Part shown: one piece after another, positions 1-8,453 of the stretch
How positions within the stretch are numbered: position 1 is the stretch's first letter
Layout: the number at the start of each line of letters is the position of its first letter
Assembly: GCA_002340765.1 (NCBI GenBank)
Contig: DDMS01000045.1
Span: 1 to 23,465, forward strand
Source: Flavobacteriaceae bacterium UBA2540
Lineage (GTDB): Bacteria; Bacteroidota; Bacteroidia; Flavobacteriales; Flavobacteriaceae
Length of the DNA stretch: 23,465 nt
Reading direction: 5' to 3'
Notes under the pieces: model-generated
What the model was told of the DNA's origin: nothing
Databases searched by the model: none
Seen by the model: the letters and a program-made list of their open reading frames with translations, nothing else
Translations under genes and position numbers: made by a program

Positions 1-103
1 ACTTATGAGTTGAACACAGCTTTTATTATTTCTAAGATTATTTATTATTTTTATAGTTGAAAATTATGTAATTAATTGGGGGATTTTATTACATATCAAT
101 TAA

Positions 104-132
104 AAAAAGTCGTGATTTTTTCACGACTTTTT
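104..132 (-). terminator. Terminator downstream of the YebC gene, probably bidirectional
   Basis: Two perfect 12-base arms (AAAAAGTCGTGA and TCACGACTTTTT) flank a 5-base loop. Read on the minus strand, the hairpin begins 14 bases after the YebC stop codon and is followed by a run of seven T in total, a standard intrinsic terminator. On the plus strand it is followed by T5, AA, T5, so it could also stop a plus-strand gene entering from the left. Confidence 0.9.
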
Positions 133-145
133 AATTTTTAGAGAG

Positions 146-862
146 TTACATTTCCATAGAATGATATACGTTTTGAACATCATCATCATCTTCTAATCTA
201 TCTAAAAGTTTTTCAACATCAGCTTGTTGCTCTTCTGTTAATTTAGTTGTATTTGCAGGGATTCTCTCAAAACCCGAAGATAAAATCTCAATATTATTTT
301 CCTCAAAATAGCATTGTAATGCCCCAAATTCCTCAAAAGGCGCATAAATAATGATTCCTTCTTCATCGTTGAAAACTTCTTCTACTTCAAAATCTATCAA
401 TTCTAGTTCTAATTCTTCTAAATCAATAGTAATATCCTCTCTTTTTAGCGTAAAACTACACACATGGTCAAACATAAAAACAACGGATCCTGAAGTTCCT
501 AAATTTCCATCATATTTATTAAAAGAAGCTCTAATATTTGCTACAGTTCTGTTATTATTGTCAGTTGCAGTTTCTATAACCAATGCAATTCCGTGAGGAG
601 CATATCCTTCAAAAAGAGTTTCTTTATAATTTGCAGTGTCTTTATCAGAGGCTTTTTTGATGGCGCGTTCAACATTGTCTTTGGGCATATTTGCAGCCTT
701 TGCATTTTGAATTACTGCTCTTAAACGAGAGTTTGTCTCCGCATTTGGACCACCTTCTTTTACAGCCATTACAATATCTTTTCCAATTCTAGTAAAGGTT
801 TTTGCCATTGCTGACCAACGTTTCATTTTGCGTCCTTTTCTAAGTTCAAAAGCTCTTCCCAT
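146..862 (-). CDS. YebC/PmpR family DNA-binding regulatory protein
   Basis: The 238-residue product is a full-length member of the YebC/PmpR (TACO1-like) family, cytosolic proteins described as DNA-binding regulators and, more recently, as factors helping ribosomes through difficult sequences. The N-terminus MGRAFELRKGRKMKRWSAMA and the following IGKDIVMAVKEGGPN segment (residues 27-41) are typical of the Bacteroidota form. NSRLRAVIQNAKAANMPKDN follows at 44-63, then GYAPHGIALVIE and the acidic C-terminal domain ending in a run of aspartates near residues 224-228. The ATG start fits the conserved N-terminus and lies about 30 bases downstream of a good promoter. The gene is monocistronic, with its own promoter and terminator. 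The family is certain. The regulatory or translational role in this organism is inferred from relatives. Confidence 0.96.
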   Translation of the reverse strand: MGRAFELRKGRKMKRWSAMAKTFTRIGKDIVMAVKEGGPNAETNSRLRAVIQNAKAANMPKDNVERAIKKASDKDTANYKETLFEGYAPHGIALVIETATDNNNRTVANIRASFNKYDGNLGTSGSVVFMFDHVCSFTLKREDITIDLEELELELIDFEVEEVFNDEEGIIIYAPFEEFGALQCYFEENNIEILSSGFERIPANTTKLTEEQQADVEKLLDRLEDDDDVQNVYHSMEM

Positions 863-890
863 TGTATTGTTTCTCTTTTTAAAATATTTA

Positions 891-921
891 CAAATGTAAA
901 AATTAGGATGTTCTCTGACAA
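891..921 (-). promoter_or_regulatory. Promoter of the YebC gene
   Basis: On the minus strand, TTG (919-921) and TACATTTG (891-898) are separated by 20 bases, matching the Bacteroidota consensus TTG-N(19-21)-TAnnTTTG. The -7 element ends 28 bases before the ATG, leaving a leader of about 20 bases. Confidence 0.75.
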
Positions 922-993
922 TTTTAAGTTATATTTTGATGATGTAATATTTTTTTTAACACGAATTTTTACAGAATTGTTTAAAGATATTTA

Positions 994-2622
994 CTAAACC
1001 TGTAAAACCCCCAAGTTAAATTTCTTTTCAATTGGAGCGTGATTGGCAGCTTCAATTCCCATAGAAATCCATTTTCTGGTATCTAATGGATTGATAACAG
1101 CATCTGTCCAAATTCTTGCTGCTGCGTAATAAGGAGAGATTTGTTTGTCATAGCGCGATTTAATTTTGTTGAATAATTCTTGTTCTTTTTCAGGTGTGAT
1201 GGTTTCGCCTCTCTTTTTTAGCGATGCAGTTTCTATTTGCAAAAGCACTTGTGCTGCCGAATTTCCGCTCATCACAGCCAATTCAGCACTTGGCCAAGCT
1301 ACAATCAATCTTGGATCATACGCTTTTCCACACATGGCATAATTTCCAGCTCCGTAAGAATTTCCAATGATAATTGTGAATTTTGGCACGACAGAATTGC
1401 TAACAGCATTTACCATTTTTGCACCATCTTTGATGATTCCTCCATGTTCGGATTTACTGCCAACCATAAAACCAGTAACGTCTTGTAAAAAAACCAACGG
1501 GATTTTTTTCTGATTGCAATTGGCAATAAAACGTGTTGCTTTGTCAGCAGAGTCATTGTAAATAACACCACCAAATTGCATTTCACCACTTTTTGTTTTT
1601 ACCAATTTTCGTTGATTGGCAACAATCCCAACTGCCCAACCATCAATGCGTGCATACCCTGTTAAAATGGTTTTTCCAAAGCCTTCTTTGTATTGTTCAA
1701 ATTCCGAATTATCAACCAAACGTTTGATAATTTCCAACATGTCATATTGTTCATTTCTTGCTTTTGGTAAAATCCCAAAAATATCGTCCTGATTTTCAGT
1801 AGGTTCTGTTGGCAAAATTCTGTTGAAACCAGCTTTGTCAAAATCGCCAATTTTATCAATAATATTTCTGATTTTATCCAAGGCATCTTTATCATCTTTT
1901 GCTTTGTAATCTGTGACTCCCGAAATTTCACAATGCGTTGTTGCGCCACCTAAAGTTTCGTTGTCAATATTTTCGCCAATAGCCGCTTTTACCAAATAAC
2001 TTCCTGCTAAAAAAATACTTCCAGTTTTTTCAACAATCAATGCTTCATCACTCATGATTGGTAAATATGCGCCACCAGCTACACAACTTCCCATAACCGC
2101 TGCAATTTGGGTAATTCCCAAACTACTCATAATGGCGTTGTTTCTAAAAATACGTCCAAAATGTTCTTTATCAGGAAAAATTTCATCTTGCATAGGCAAA
2201 TAAACGCCAGCAGAATCCACCAAATAAATGATAGGGAGTTTGTTTTCAATCGCAATTTCTTGCGCTCTTAAATTCTTTTTTCCCGTGATTGGAAACCAAG
2301 CACCCGCTTTTACAGTAGCATCATTGGCAACTACAATACATTGTTTTCCTTTGATATAACCGATTTTTACAACGACACCTCCAGAAGGACAACCTCCATG
2401 TTCAGAATACATTTCATCACCAGCAAAAGCTCCAATTTCAATAGAATTAGAATTTTTATCTAACAGATATTCAATACGTTCTCTTGCCGTTAATTTTCCT
2501 TGTTCGTGCAATTTGTCAATGCCTTTTTGACCTCCGCCCAATTTTATTTTTGACAATTTTACGCATAAATCAGAAGCTAACAATTTATTATAATCTTCGT
2601 TTTTATTGAAGTTGAGATCCAT
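994..2622 (-). CDS. Acyl-CoA carboxylase, carboxyltransferase (beta) subunit
   Basis: The 542-residue product is a biotin-dependent carboxyltransferase subunit that moves CO2 from biotin to an acyl-CoA in the cytosol. The crotonase-fold halves are visible. The N-terminal half contains KLTARERIEYLLD (43-55), GGCPSGG, KAGAWFPITGKKNLRAQEIA and MGSCVAGGAYLPIMSDEA. The C-terminal half contains FLQDVTGFMVGSKSEHGGI, GNSYGAGNYAMCGKAYDPR and NPLDTRKW. These motifs resemble the 3-methylcrotonyl-CoA carboxylase beta clade more than propionyl-CoA carboxylase, but substrate cannot be fixed by eye. Geranyl-CoA or another branched acyl-CoA is possible. The biotin-carrying alpha subunit is not in the window. 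The gene lies 78 bases downstream of the giant secreted-protein gene on the same strand, and a strong inverted repeat abuts its ATG. No terminator hairpin is seen after its stop. Confidence 0.94.
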   Translation of the reverse strand: MDLNFNKNEDYNKLLASDLCVKLSKIKLGGGQKGIDKLHEQGKLTARERIEYLLDKNSNSIEIGAFAGDEMYSEHGGCPSGGVVVKIGYIKGKQCIVVANDATVKAGAWFPITGKKNLRAQEIAIENKLPIIYLVDSAGVYLPMQDEIFPDKEHFGRIFRNNAIMSSLGITQIAAVMGSCVAGGAYLPIMSDEALIVEKTGSIFLAGSYLVKAAIGENIDNETLGGATTHCEISGVTDYKAKDDKDALDKIRNIIDKIGDFDKAGFNRILPTEPTENQDDIFGILPKARNEQYDMLEIIKRLVDNSEFEQYKEGFGKTILTGYARIDGWAVGIVANQRKLVKTKSGEMQFGGVIYNDSADKATRFIANCNQKKIPLVFLQDVTGFMVGSKSEHGGIIKDGAKMVNAVSNSVVPKFTIIIGNSYGAGNYAMCGKAYDPRLIVAWPSAELAVMSGNSAAQVLLQIETASLKKRGETITPEKEQELFNKIKSRYDKQISPYYAAARIWTDAVINPLDTRKWISMGIEAANHAPIEKKFNLGVLQV

Positions 2623-2664
2623 AGAAATATTTCTTAATTTGTTGCTAAATTAAGAAATATTCCT
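2623..2664 (-). promoter_or_regulatory. Long hairpin directly upstream of the carboxylase start codon
   Basis: Arms of 18 bases (2623-2640 and 2647-2664) surround a 6-base loop, AGCAAC on the minus strand. Fifteen inner pairs are perfect. The one DNA mismatch becomes a G-U wobble in minus-strand RNA, giving 18 continuous pairs, but an A-C mismatch in plus-strand RNA. The 3' arm touches the AUG at 2622. No U-tract follows, so it is a poor terminator. It could be a translational control element, an mRNA processing or stabilising structure between two cotranscribed genes, or a protein-binding palindrome. Confidence 0.75.
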
Positions 2665-2700
2665 GTGAAAGGTTTCATAAAGTTCAGGTGAAAATAATTC

Positions 2701-5700
2701 CTATTTTCTGAGTAATGAAAAATTCCCTTTTTTGTTGATGGTTGGTTTTGTGGCGTCTGCAGGAATCAACGTAATGTTGTACCAATAATCATCAGAAGGC
2801 AATAAAGTTCCATTGTAAGTTCCATCCCATCCTTGACTGTCAATAGGAACTTGCGCCACCAATTTTCCATATCTGTTAAAAATATTGATACTTGCATTTG
2901 GATAAAAAGTTTGGTTTGCGCCTTTTACAACCCAAGTATCATTTTGTCCATCACCATTTGGGGTAAAGAATTTTGGAAACTGAATTACAGAAACTAATAA
3001 AGTTTCATCTGGAGAACATCCATTTTTATCATTGACAATAATTTCATAAATGCCCCCTTCTAAGTTTTCGAAAAGTGGTTCATCTTGAAAACCAGCAAAC
3101 GGAAAACGTACATTCGTATCTGTATTTACAATCGCAAATTGATACTCTCCAGGGCCTAAATTATTAATGATAACATCAATAGAAATGGACAAATTATTTT
3201 GACTTCCGATATTGGTTGATTCATCAATAATTGTCACAAAACTATTTTGAAGCGTGGCAATATTTGATTCGTTTACTTCAATCATTGATGTTCTTGAACA
3301 TAAAGTTCCATTGGTTGAAGTGGCTGTTACAAAATAGTTTCCTGCAACAGTTATAGGAATATTTTCTGAATCACCCCCAACAGGATTTCCTGCTTCATCT
3401 TTCCACTCATAAGTATAGATATCCATTGAATTTTCAACGGAAATATTCAACGGCAAATCATTCAAACATAAAATTTGAGGAGAAGTAACCGTAAAACTTG
3501 GTAATGGATTTACGATTACATCAAAAAAAGCATCATCATTTACACAACCTGTTCTTCTATTTTGAATGCGAACAAAAATTGTTTCTGTAGCATTTGTATT
3601 CGAATAAGGAGAACTTATTGGGGAATTTCCTGAAGATGCATTTGCTTGACTTGAATGAAAAGTTACAGTAAAATCAGTGGAGCTTTGAGTTGTTCCTAAA
3701 ATTTCAATAATTTTACTATCTAAATCTATCGTTTGAATGGAGCTATTGGTGTCATCGCCATCATCTAAATTATCACAATATGCTAAGTTTGTAGGAACTT
3801 GAAAAATGGGTTCTGGATTTACAATCACATCAAAATTAGATATTCCGTTTGCACATTGTGTGTTAGCATTAAAAACACGCACAAAAATGGTTTCTCTGTT
3901 TGGAGTGATATTTGAATATGGTGAAATCAATGGATTGTTCCCAATTTGAGCATCAGCTAAAGAGCGATGATAGGAAACTGTGTAAATTGATGCGTCTTGC
4001 GTTCCTACAATCCCCGCAGTTTGACTTTCTAAATCAATAGTTTGAGAAAAACCGTTTCTTGAGGAGCCATCAGAATTGTCATCACAAATCTCTAAATCAG
4101 TCACAAAATTTGCAATTGGTAACGGATTTACAATTAAATTGAAACTAGTGTGATTTGTGAAACAACCAGTTACATTGTTTGTAACTCTCACAAAAATTGG
4201 TTGTAAATCGGGAATTGTGTTTGCGAAAGGAGTAGATTGAGGATTGTTTCCAATTTCAGAATCAGCCAAAGAAAGATGATAAGTAACCGTAAAACCAGCA
4301 GGATTTTGACTGCCTAAAATTGTAGCAGTTTGAGATTCTAAATCAAAATTTTGGACAATTCCATTTGTTCCATCGCCATCATTGGCGTCATCACACAACT
4401 CTAGATTATCAACCGAATTCGCAATAGGAACTGTATTTGTTCTTAAATATAATTCACCAGTTCCATTACAATCGTTATTATTTTTATTGGTAATTTTAAA
4501 ATAAATAGTTTGTCTTTTTACATCAGAAGGAAAATTGGTGTTTCTATAATTTGAGATATCCCCAATTTTGTTGATAACTGCAGTTCTATCTTCGTTAGTT
4601 TCGTAAAAAGAAACTTCTAAATCAGGTTGTAAATTAGCAGGAAAAAAAGCTAAAATTTCGGAATTTGCAACACTAAAATTGAAATTTGTAATTCCATCAG
4701 TATCACTATTTAATGCGCCATTTGTACCATCAGCTTGCAGAAAATCATCACAAACGCCATCAAATTCTTTATTATAAGCTACGTCTGCTGAAGCGTCTAT
4801 ACGTAAATTTATTTTTGAAATTCGATAACATCCATCAGCAGAAATCGTTCTTACCCAAGCTTCTCCAATTTGATTTACTGGATAACGTAATTTATCGGCA
4901 ATTTCTGGAGTTCCAGCAATTGCATTGGCCTGAGTTGTAAAATAAGCGAATGTTTCGTTTACATTATTGGCAGAAATACTTATTTCGGTTTCTGTTAAAT
5001 TAATAGTTGAAATTCGGTCTAAATCTTCATCACATTGTAATAAATCAACTTCATCTTGAGTTACAGGCTCGGGATTTACTGTCAAAATAATTGCATTTGA
5101 CGTTTTTCCACAAGTATTTCCTTTTCTATCTAAAAATACTTTAAACTGATAATTATCGAAAGTCAAAGGCGGATTTGTGATCTGTAAATCTTTGGTAGTT
5201 GCACCCGAATAAATAGCATCATCAACAATAGTTGTCCAGGTTACACCATTATCAGACGAAACTTCCCATTGAAATTGATCCGCAGTTGAATCTATGGATA
5301 AGACATCTGTGATGTTTTCGCAAAAGATAACGTTTTCAAAAGTAGTATTTAAAATTATAGGCGCAATTGTGATGTAATTTACATTTGGAGTTGTATAACC
5401 ATCAGTGTAGTTGATGACTTTCCCATTTGCATCAACTGCAAAAGGATTTGCAAATAAAATTCCTAGTGCAGTCCCTGTAAAACCAGCTTCTGTAACATCA
5501 AAACAGTCATCATTATCTGAATCAAGCTCTAAAAAATTGAAAATATCGTCATTGTCTGTATCTGTAATTGTATAATTTAATGAAAGGATTTTTGCGTCAA
5601 TTGTGCTTTCTAAACTGTTTAAAAGTCCATTGATTCCTACGTTTGAGGCGTTAGCGTTATCTAAAATTCCATCATTATTGGCGTCTAATCCTCCATGACC

Positions 5701-8190
5701 AGCTTCCACCAAATCAAAAATTCCATCGTTGTCAGAATCAACATCCAAGTAATTTGGGATTCCGTCACCATCAGTGTCAATTCCTCTTACAACTCCATTA
5801 AAAATATCATCTAAACCATCTTCGTTTATGTCAATTCCTGAAAGTGTAATTTTACTTGCTGTTGATTCAAAAACATCTGGAATTCCGTCATTATAAGAGT
5901 CAACATCAAACATATCTTCAATGCCATCACCATCCGAATCTTTGGAAAAAGAGGTGAGTTTTATATTTCCAGAAAAAGTTGAAATATCTGTTAATCCATT
6001 TGATTTTATTTCAAAAGACCATTGGTTTATTTGATTTGCAACAAATTTGTATGTTGCAGAAGTAATAGTAGGTTTAACTTTGAACCTAATTTCTGAGGCG
6101 GATAATTGGGTTGTTGGTGAATCATTTGTGAAATCGCCATCGAAATTTGTATCAATTAATAGTTGATTATCAGGATCTAAAAGTGTAATATTTTTTGAAG
6201 AAGGACCAATTTTTATAATGTAAAAAGCATTATCGTTGGTGGTAGCAGTTGCTGTTTGTATAAATTCAAAATTTACATTTTTTGCAAAATTTAATTCGTA
6301 AACTAAATTTGAATCACTCGAATTTGGTTGAACTGTGGTTATAAAATTCCCATTATTTTCTCCGATAATAGCACTTGTAGCTAATGAAGTTGATAAAGAA
6401 CTTGTTATAAAATTTGTATCAGTAGTATTGTCTTGAAAAACGATAATTGGGTTGTTTATATCTGAAAGATTTATAGCGGCCTCTCCTTTTGATTCAATAG
6501 TATTCAAGATTCCGTCATTATCAATATCAACATCTAAATTATCGATAATTAAATCCCCGTCAAAATCTTCAGGACAAAGGCTAACAGGAATTTCTAAGGA
6601 TTCGAAAGGAGTTCCTGTGCAATCGACTTTTCCAATTAATTTATATTTTCCTGGTTCTGAGAATATGGGTTTATAATTTGGAGTAGAAGCTCTAAATTCC
6701 CAGACACCAGTTAATTCATTAAAATATTGCCATTCAAAACTGTCAAAAATATCAGTATTTGCTGCTTCTAAAGTTACATTTGGAATACAACTACCTAAAG
6801 AAGCAACAGTTGTTTCGAAATTAATTTCAGGTGCAGAAGGAAAACCAGAATAAAAACTACCAGAAGTTGCATATCCATTTCTGTTAAAGTAAGCGCAATA
6901 TAATTCTTCACTGCTTTCTACGCTAACATCTCCTTTTAAGCCGGTAACTTTATAAGTTACATAATTTGGATTTCCGTTAACAGAACTTGGTCCGGTTGAA
7001 CTAAAGGAAGAAGTTGGTAGGCCGTTGATTGTTACCGTAGCTCCGGTATTTGTCACAATTGTTACTCCGCCGTCAAAGGTGTTACTACCAATTTGGTCTA
7101 TTGATGCTATATTATTCACATTTCCTTTGCTTTCACAGTTTAGAGGAGGTACAAAAAATAATCCTTGGTTAGCAGAGTTAGTCCCAAAACCAACACCTTG
7201 ATAAGCAAAGGCTGGTTTAGAGGTTTCTACAAACATATTGCCATTTGCATTGTAGAAACCTCCTTCAATTACATAGAATTCCCCTTTTTTTATGGTTCTA
7301 ACGGCAGTGCCACCAACTTTTATTTCGGTATTATCTTCATGAGCGATAATAAGTACATTTTCCCATCCATCTTCTCCGTCACCTCGAACAAATATATATT
7401 CAGTTCCAATTTTTTTTGCGTCAACAATTTGATCTATTCCAAAATCTCTATTGTTGCTGCCCTCAAAAAAACTACCGGTTGCGGAACCAGAGTTTACAAC
7501 TACAGGTTTTTCGGAGTGTACTAAAGTACCTATTAAATCATTTGGATTTCCTCCTGCATTAAAAGAAACAGAAACAATAAAACTTTCTCCTTTGTTTAAA
7601 TTTCTTGAAAAAGGGATTGATTCAGAATAATTATTAATTCTTATTCCCGGGGTAAAATCATCAAAAGTAATATTTGTGTCGTCTTCTGTAGCCATTACAG
7701 ATATAAAGTTTAAAAATCCACCTTTTGGTGAGGAGCTCCAAAATCCTCCCATTCTAAAATCGGTTCCTAGAGCAGAATTTCCCTTACTTACGATTGCTGC
7801 AGCTTGGAATGTATTTGAAGATACCATTCTAATAGAAACATATACAACATCATCAGCTTCAATAATATAACCTTTGGATGTTATGATTGTAGCAGTTTGA
7901 CTTGATGCTTGAAATAATTGGTTTCCAACATTAGAGGAAGTAGTTATAAAGGGGTTGGAGTTTGAAACTGTTCCTTTTATTTCTTCTGATGAAGGCCTTC
8001 CAATTGGCGTTATTTTAAAAGCAACATTCTTGTTCTTAGGAGTAGAAATATAGATATATTGATCTTCTATAGGATCATCACTCGTAATTGGTGGTAAATA
8101 ATGTGTTTTGCTTAACTGAGCGTTTATGTCCTGAAAAGTAACTGCACTAATTAAGAATAGTAGAAAATAAAATAAAGTATTTTTTAACAT
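2701..8190 (-). CDS. Giant secreted multidomain protein with a type B T9SS (gliding-motility) C-terminal domain
   Basis: The 1829-residue product is exported by Sec and then by the type IX secretion system. A signal peptide covers residues 1-24, with likely cleavage after DINA or NAQ. Residues about 30-450 resemble the IgGFc-binding N-terminal domain found in many Bacteroidota surface proteins. From 541 to 900 there are calcium-binding thrombospondin type 3-like segments (DxDxDG motifs at 543-560, 751-770, 805-824 and 881-895). Three repeats of about 100 residues follow (about 1256-1563), each beginning near a CDD or CDN, carrying a DLESQTA-like core and ending in NPLP or NPEP. More divergent copies lie at about 1048-1255. 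The C-terminus (1739-1829) carries FPKFFTPNGDGQNDTW, INIFNRYGKLV and GWDGTYNG, the CHU_C / gliding-motility-associated type B sorting domain. Adhesion or surface-matrix function is an inference. No catalytic domain is recognisable. Confidence 0.92.
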   Translation of the reverse strand: MLKNTLFYFLLFLISAVTFQDINAQLSKTHYLPPITSDDPIEDQYIYISTPKNKNVAFKITPIGRPSSEEIKGTVSNSNPFITTSSNVGNQLFQASSQTATIITSKGYIIEADDVVYVSIRMVSSNTFQAAAIVSKGNSALGTDFRMGGFWSSSPKGGFLNFISVMATEDDTNITFDDFTPGIRINNYSESIPFSRNLNKGESFIVSVSFNAGGNPNDLIGTLVHSEKPVVVNSGSATGSFFEGSNNRDFGIDQIVDAKKIGTEYIFVRGDGEDGWENVLIIAHEDNTEIKVGGTAVRTIKKGEFYVIEGGFYNANGNMFVETSKPAFAYQGVGFGTNSANQGLFFVPPLNCESKGNVNNIASIDQIGSNTFDGGVTIVTNTGATVTINGLPTSSFSSTGPSSVNGNPNYVTYKVTGLKGDVSVESSEELYCAYFNRNGYATSGSFYSGFPSAPEINFETTVASLGSCIPNVTLEAANTDIFDSFEWQYFNELTGVWEFRASTPNYKPIFSEPGKYKLIGKVDCTGTPFESLEIPVSLCPEDFDGDLIIDNLDVDIDNDGILNTIESKGEAAINLSDINNPIIVFQDNTTDTNFITSSLSTSLATSAIIGENNGNFITTVQPNSSDSNLVYELNFAKNVNFEFIQTATATTNDNAFYIIKIGPSSKNITLLDPDNQLLIDTNFDGDFTNDSPTTQLSASEIRFKVKPTITSATYKFVANQINQWSFEIKSNGLTDISTFSGNIKLTSFSKDSDGDGIEDMFDVDSYNDGIPDVFESTASKITLSGIDINEDGLDDIFNGVVRGIDTDGDGIPNYLDVDSDNDGIFDLVEAGHGGLDANNDGILDNANASNVGINGLLNSLESTIDAKILSLNYTITDTDNDDIFNFLELDSDNDDCFDVTEAGFTGTALGILFANPFAVDANGKVINYTDGYTTPNVNYITIAPIILNTTFENVIFCENITDVLSIDSTADQFQWEVSSDNGVTWTTIVDDAIYSGATTKDLQITNPPLTFDNYQFKVFLDRKGNTCGKTSNAIILTVNPEPVTQDEVDLLQCDEDLDRISTINLTETEISISANNVNETFAYFTTQANAIAGTPEIADKLRYPVNQIGEAWVRTISADGCYRISKINLRIDASADVAYNKEFDGVCDDFLQADGTNGALNSDTDGITNFNFSVANSEILAFFPANLQPDLEVSFYETNEDRTAVINKIGDISNYRNTNFPSDVKRQTIYFKITNKNNNDCNGTGELYLRTNTVPIANSVDNLELCDDANDGDGTNGIVQNFDLESQTATILGSQNPAGFTVTYHLSLADSEIGNNPQSTPFANTIPDLQPIFVRVTNNVTGCFTNHTSFNLIVNPLPIANFVTDLEICDDNSDGSSRNGFSQTIDLESQTAGIVGTQDASIYTVSYHRSLADAQIGNNPLISPYSNITPNRETIFVRVFNANTQCANGISNFDVIVNPEPIFQVPTNLAYCDNLDDGDDTNSSIQTIDLDSKIIEILGTTQSSTDFTVTFHSSQANASSGNSPISSPYSNTNATETIFVRIQNRRTGCVNDDAFFDVIVNPLPSFTVTSPQILCLNDLPLNISVENSMDIYTYEWKDEAGNPVGGDSENIPITVAGNYFVTATSTNGTLCSRTSMIEVNESNIATLQNSFVTIIDESTNIGSQNNLSISIDVIINNLGPGEYQFAIVNTDTNVRFPFAGFQDEPLFENLEGGIYEIIVNDKNGCSPDETLLVSVIQFPKFFTPNGDGQNDTWVVKGANQTFYPNASINIFNRYGKLVAQVPIDSQGWDGTYNGTLLPSDDYWYNITLIPADATKPTINKKGNFSLLRK
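3502..4425 (-). repeat. Three tandem repeats of about 100 codons within the T9SS cargo gene
   Basis: The encoded units span about residues 1256-1357, 1358-1460 and 1461-1563. Shared signatures in order are CDD or CDN followed by an aspartate/glycine/serine stretch, a TIDLESQTA-like core, ILGTQ or similar, TVTYH or TVSYH, a GNNP or GNSP turn, PYSN or PFAN, an IFVRV strand, and a closing cysteine followed by VNPLP or VNPEP. They look like Ig-like or adhesin-stalk modules. Confidence 0.85.
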
Positions 8191-8315
8191 AAATGTGTTG
8201 TAAAAGGATAAATATAAAGGGTAAAAATAACCAGAAAATAATTATTAAATCAAATAATAAAACATTTACTTGGAACATCTGTAACAAAATGATTTAATAC
8301 ATGCATATTAGCTAT

Positions 8316-8327
8316 AGAAATATTTCT
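8316..8327. repeat. Perfect 12-bp palindrome in the divergent intergenic region
   Basis: AGAAATATTTCT reads the same on both strands. The identical 12-mer occurs at 2623-2634 beside the carboxylase start, with a one-mismatch copy in the other arm of that hairpin. It lies between the giant secreted-protein gene (minus) and the FMN reductase gene (plus). The rest of the 263-base intergenic region holds only this, a smaller inverted repeat (TTAAG/CTTAA around 8363-8379) and the operator and promoter listed next. Confidence 0.5.
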
Positions 8328-8392
8328 TTTAATTAAAAAAAAACAGCAAATATTAGCTTCTATTAAGTTACTTTCTTAAATAATTCCTTGAA

Positions 8393-8414
8393 TTTATTTA
8401 CCTTGGTAAATAAA
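8393..8414. promoter_or_regulatory. Inverted repeat overlapping the FMN reductase promoter (probable operator)
   Basis: Perfect 10-base arms TTTATTTACC and GGTAAATAAA flank a TT centre. The -33 TTG (8403-8405) lies at the centre of the palindrome, so a dimeric repressor bound here would block RNA polymerase. The MarR protein encoded by the second gene of the operon is the obvious candidate ligand, by position and site geometry. This is inference. Confidence 0.75.
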
Positions 8415-8433
8415 AGTTAATTATCTAAATTTG
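8403..8433 (+). promoter_or_regulatory. Promoter of the FMN reductase-MarR-pirin operon
   Basis: TTG at 8403-8405 and TAAATTTG at 8426-8433 are separated by 20 bases, an exact match to TTG-N20-TAnnTTTG. The start codon follows 20 bases after the -7 element. Confidence 0.8.
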
Positions 8434-8453
8434 CGAGATATAAATAATTAGAA

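Noticed and set aside
1..60. Possible 3' end of a plus-strand gene in frame 1, stopping at TGA 58-60.
   Set aside because: Only 19 codons are visible, AT-rich and without a recognisable motif; the bidirectional terminator at 104-132 is compatible with it but does not prove it.
5500..5960. Regularly repeated short motifs that at first look like a direct-repeat array.
   Set aside because: They are the codons of aspartate-rich thrombospondin-3-like segments in a protein, with irregular spacing, not CRISPR repeats.
7165..7524. A 119-codon plus-strand open frame inside the giant secreted-protein gene.
   Set aside because: It is antisense to a clearly coding region, has no recognisable domain, and shows the composition expected of a reversed coding sequence.
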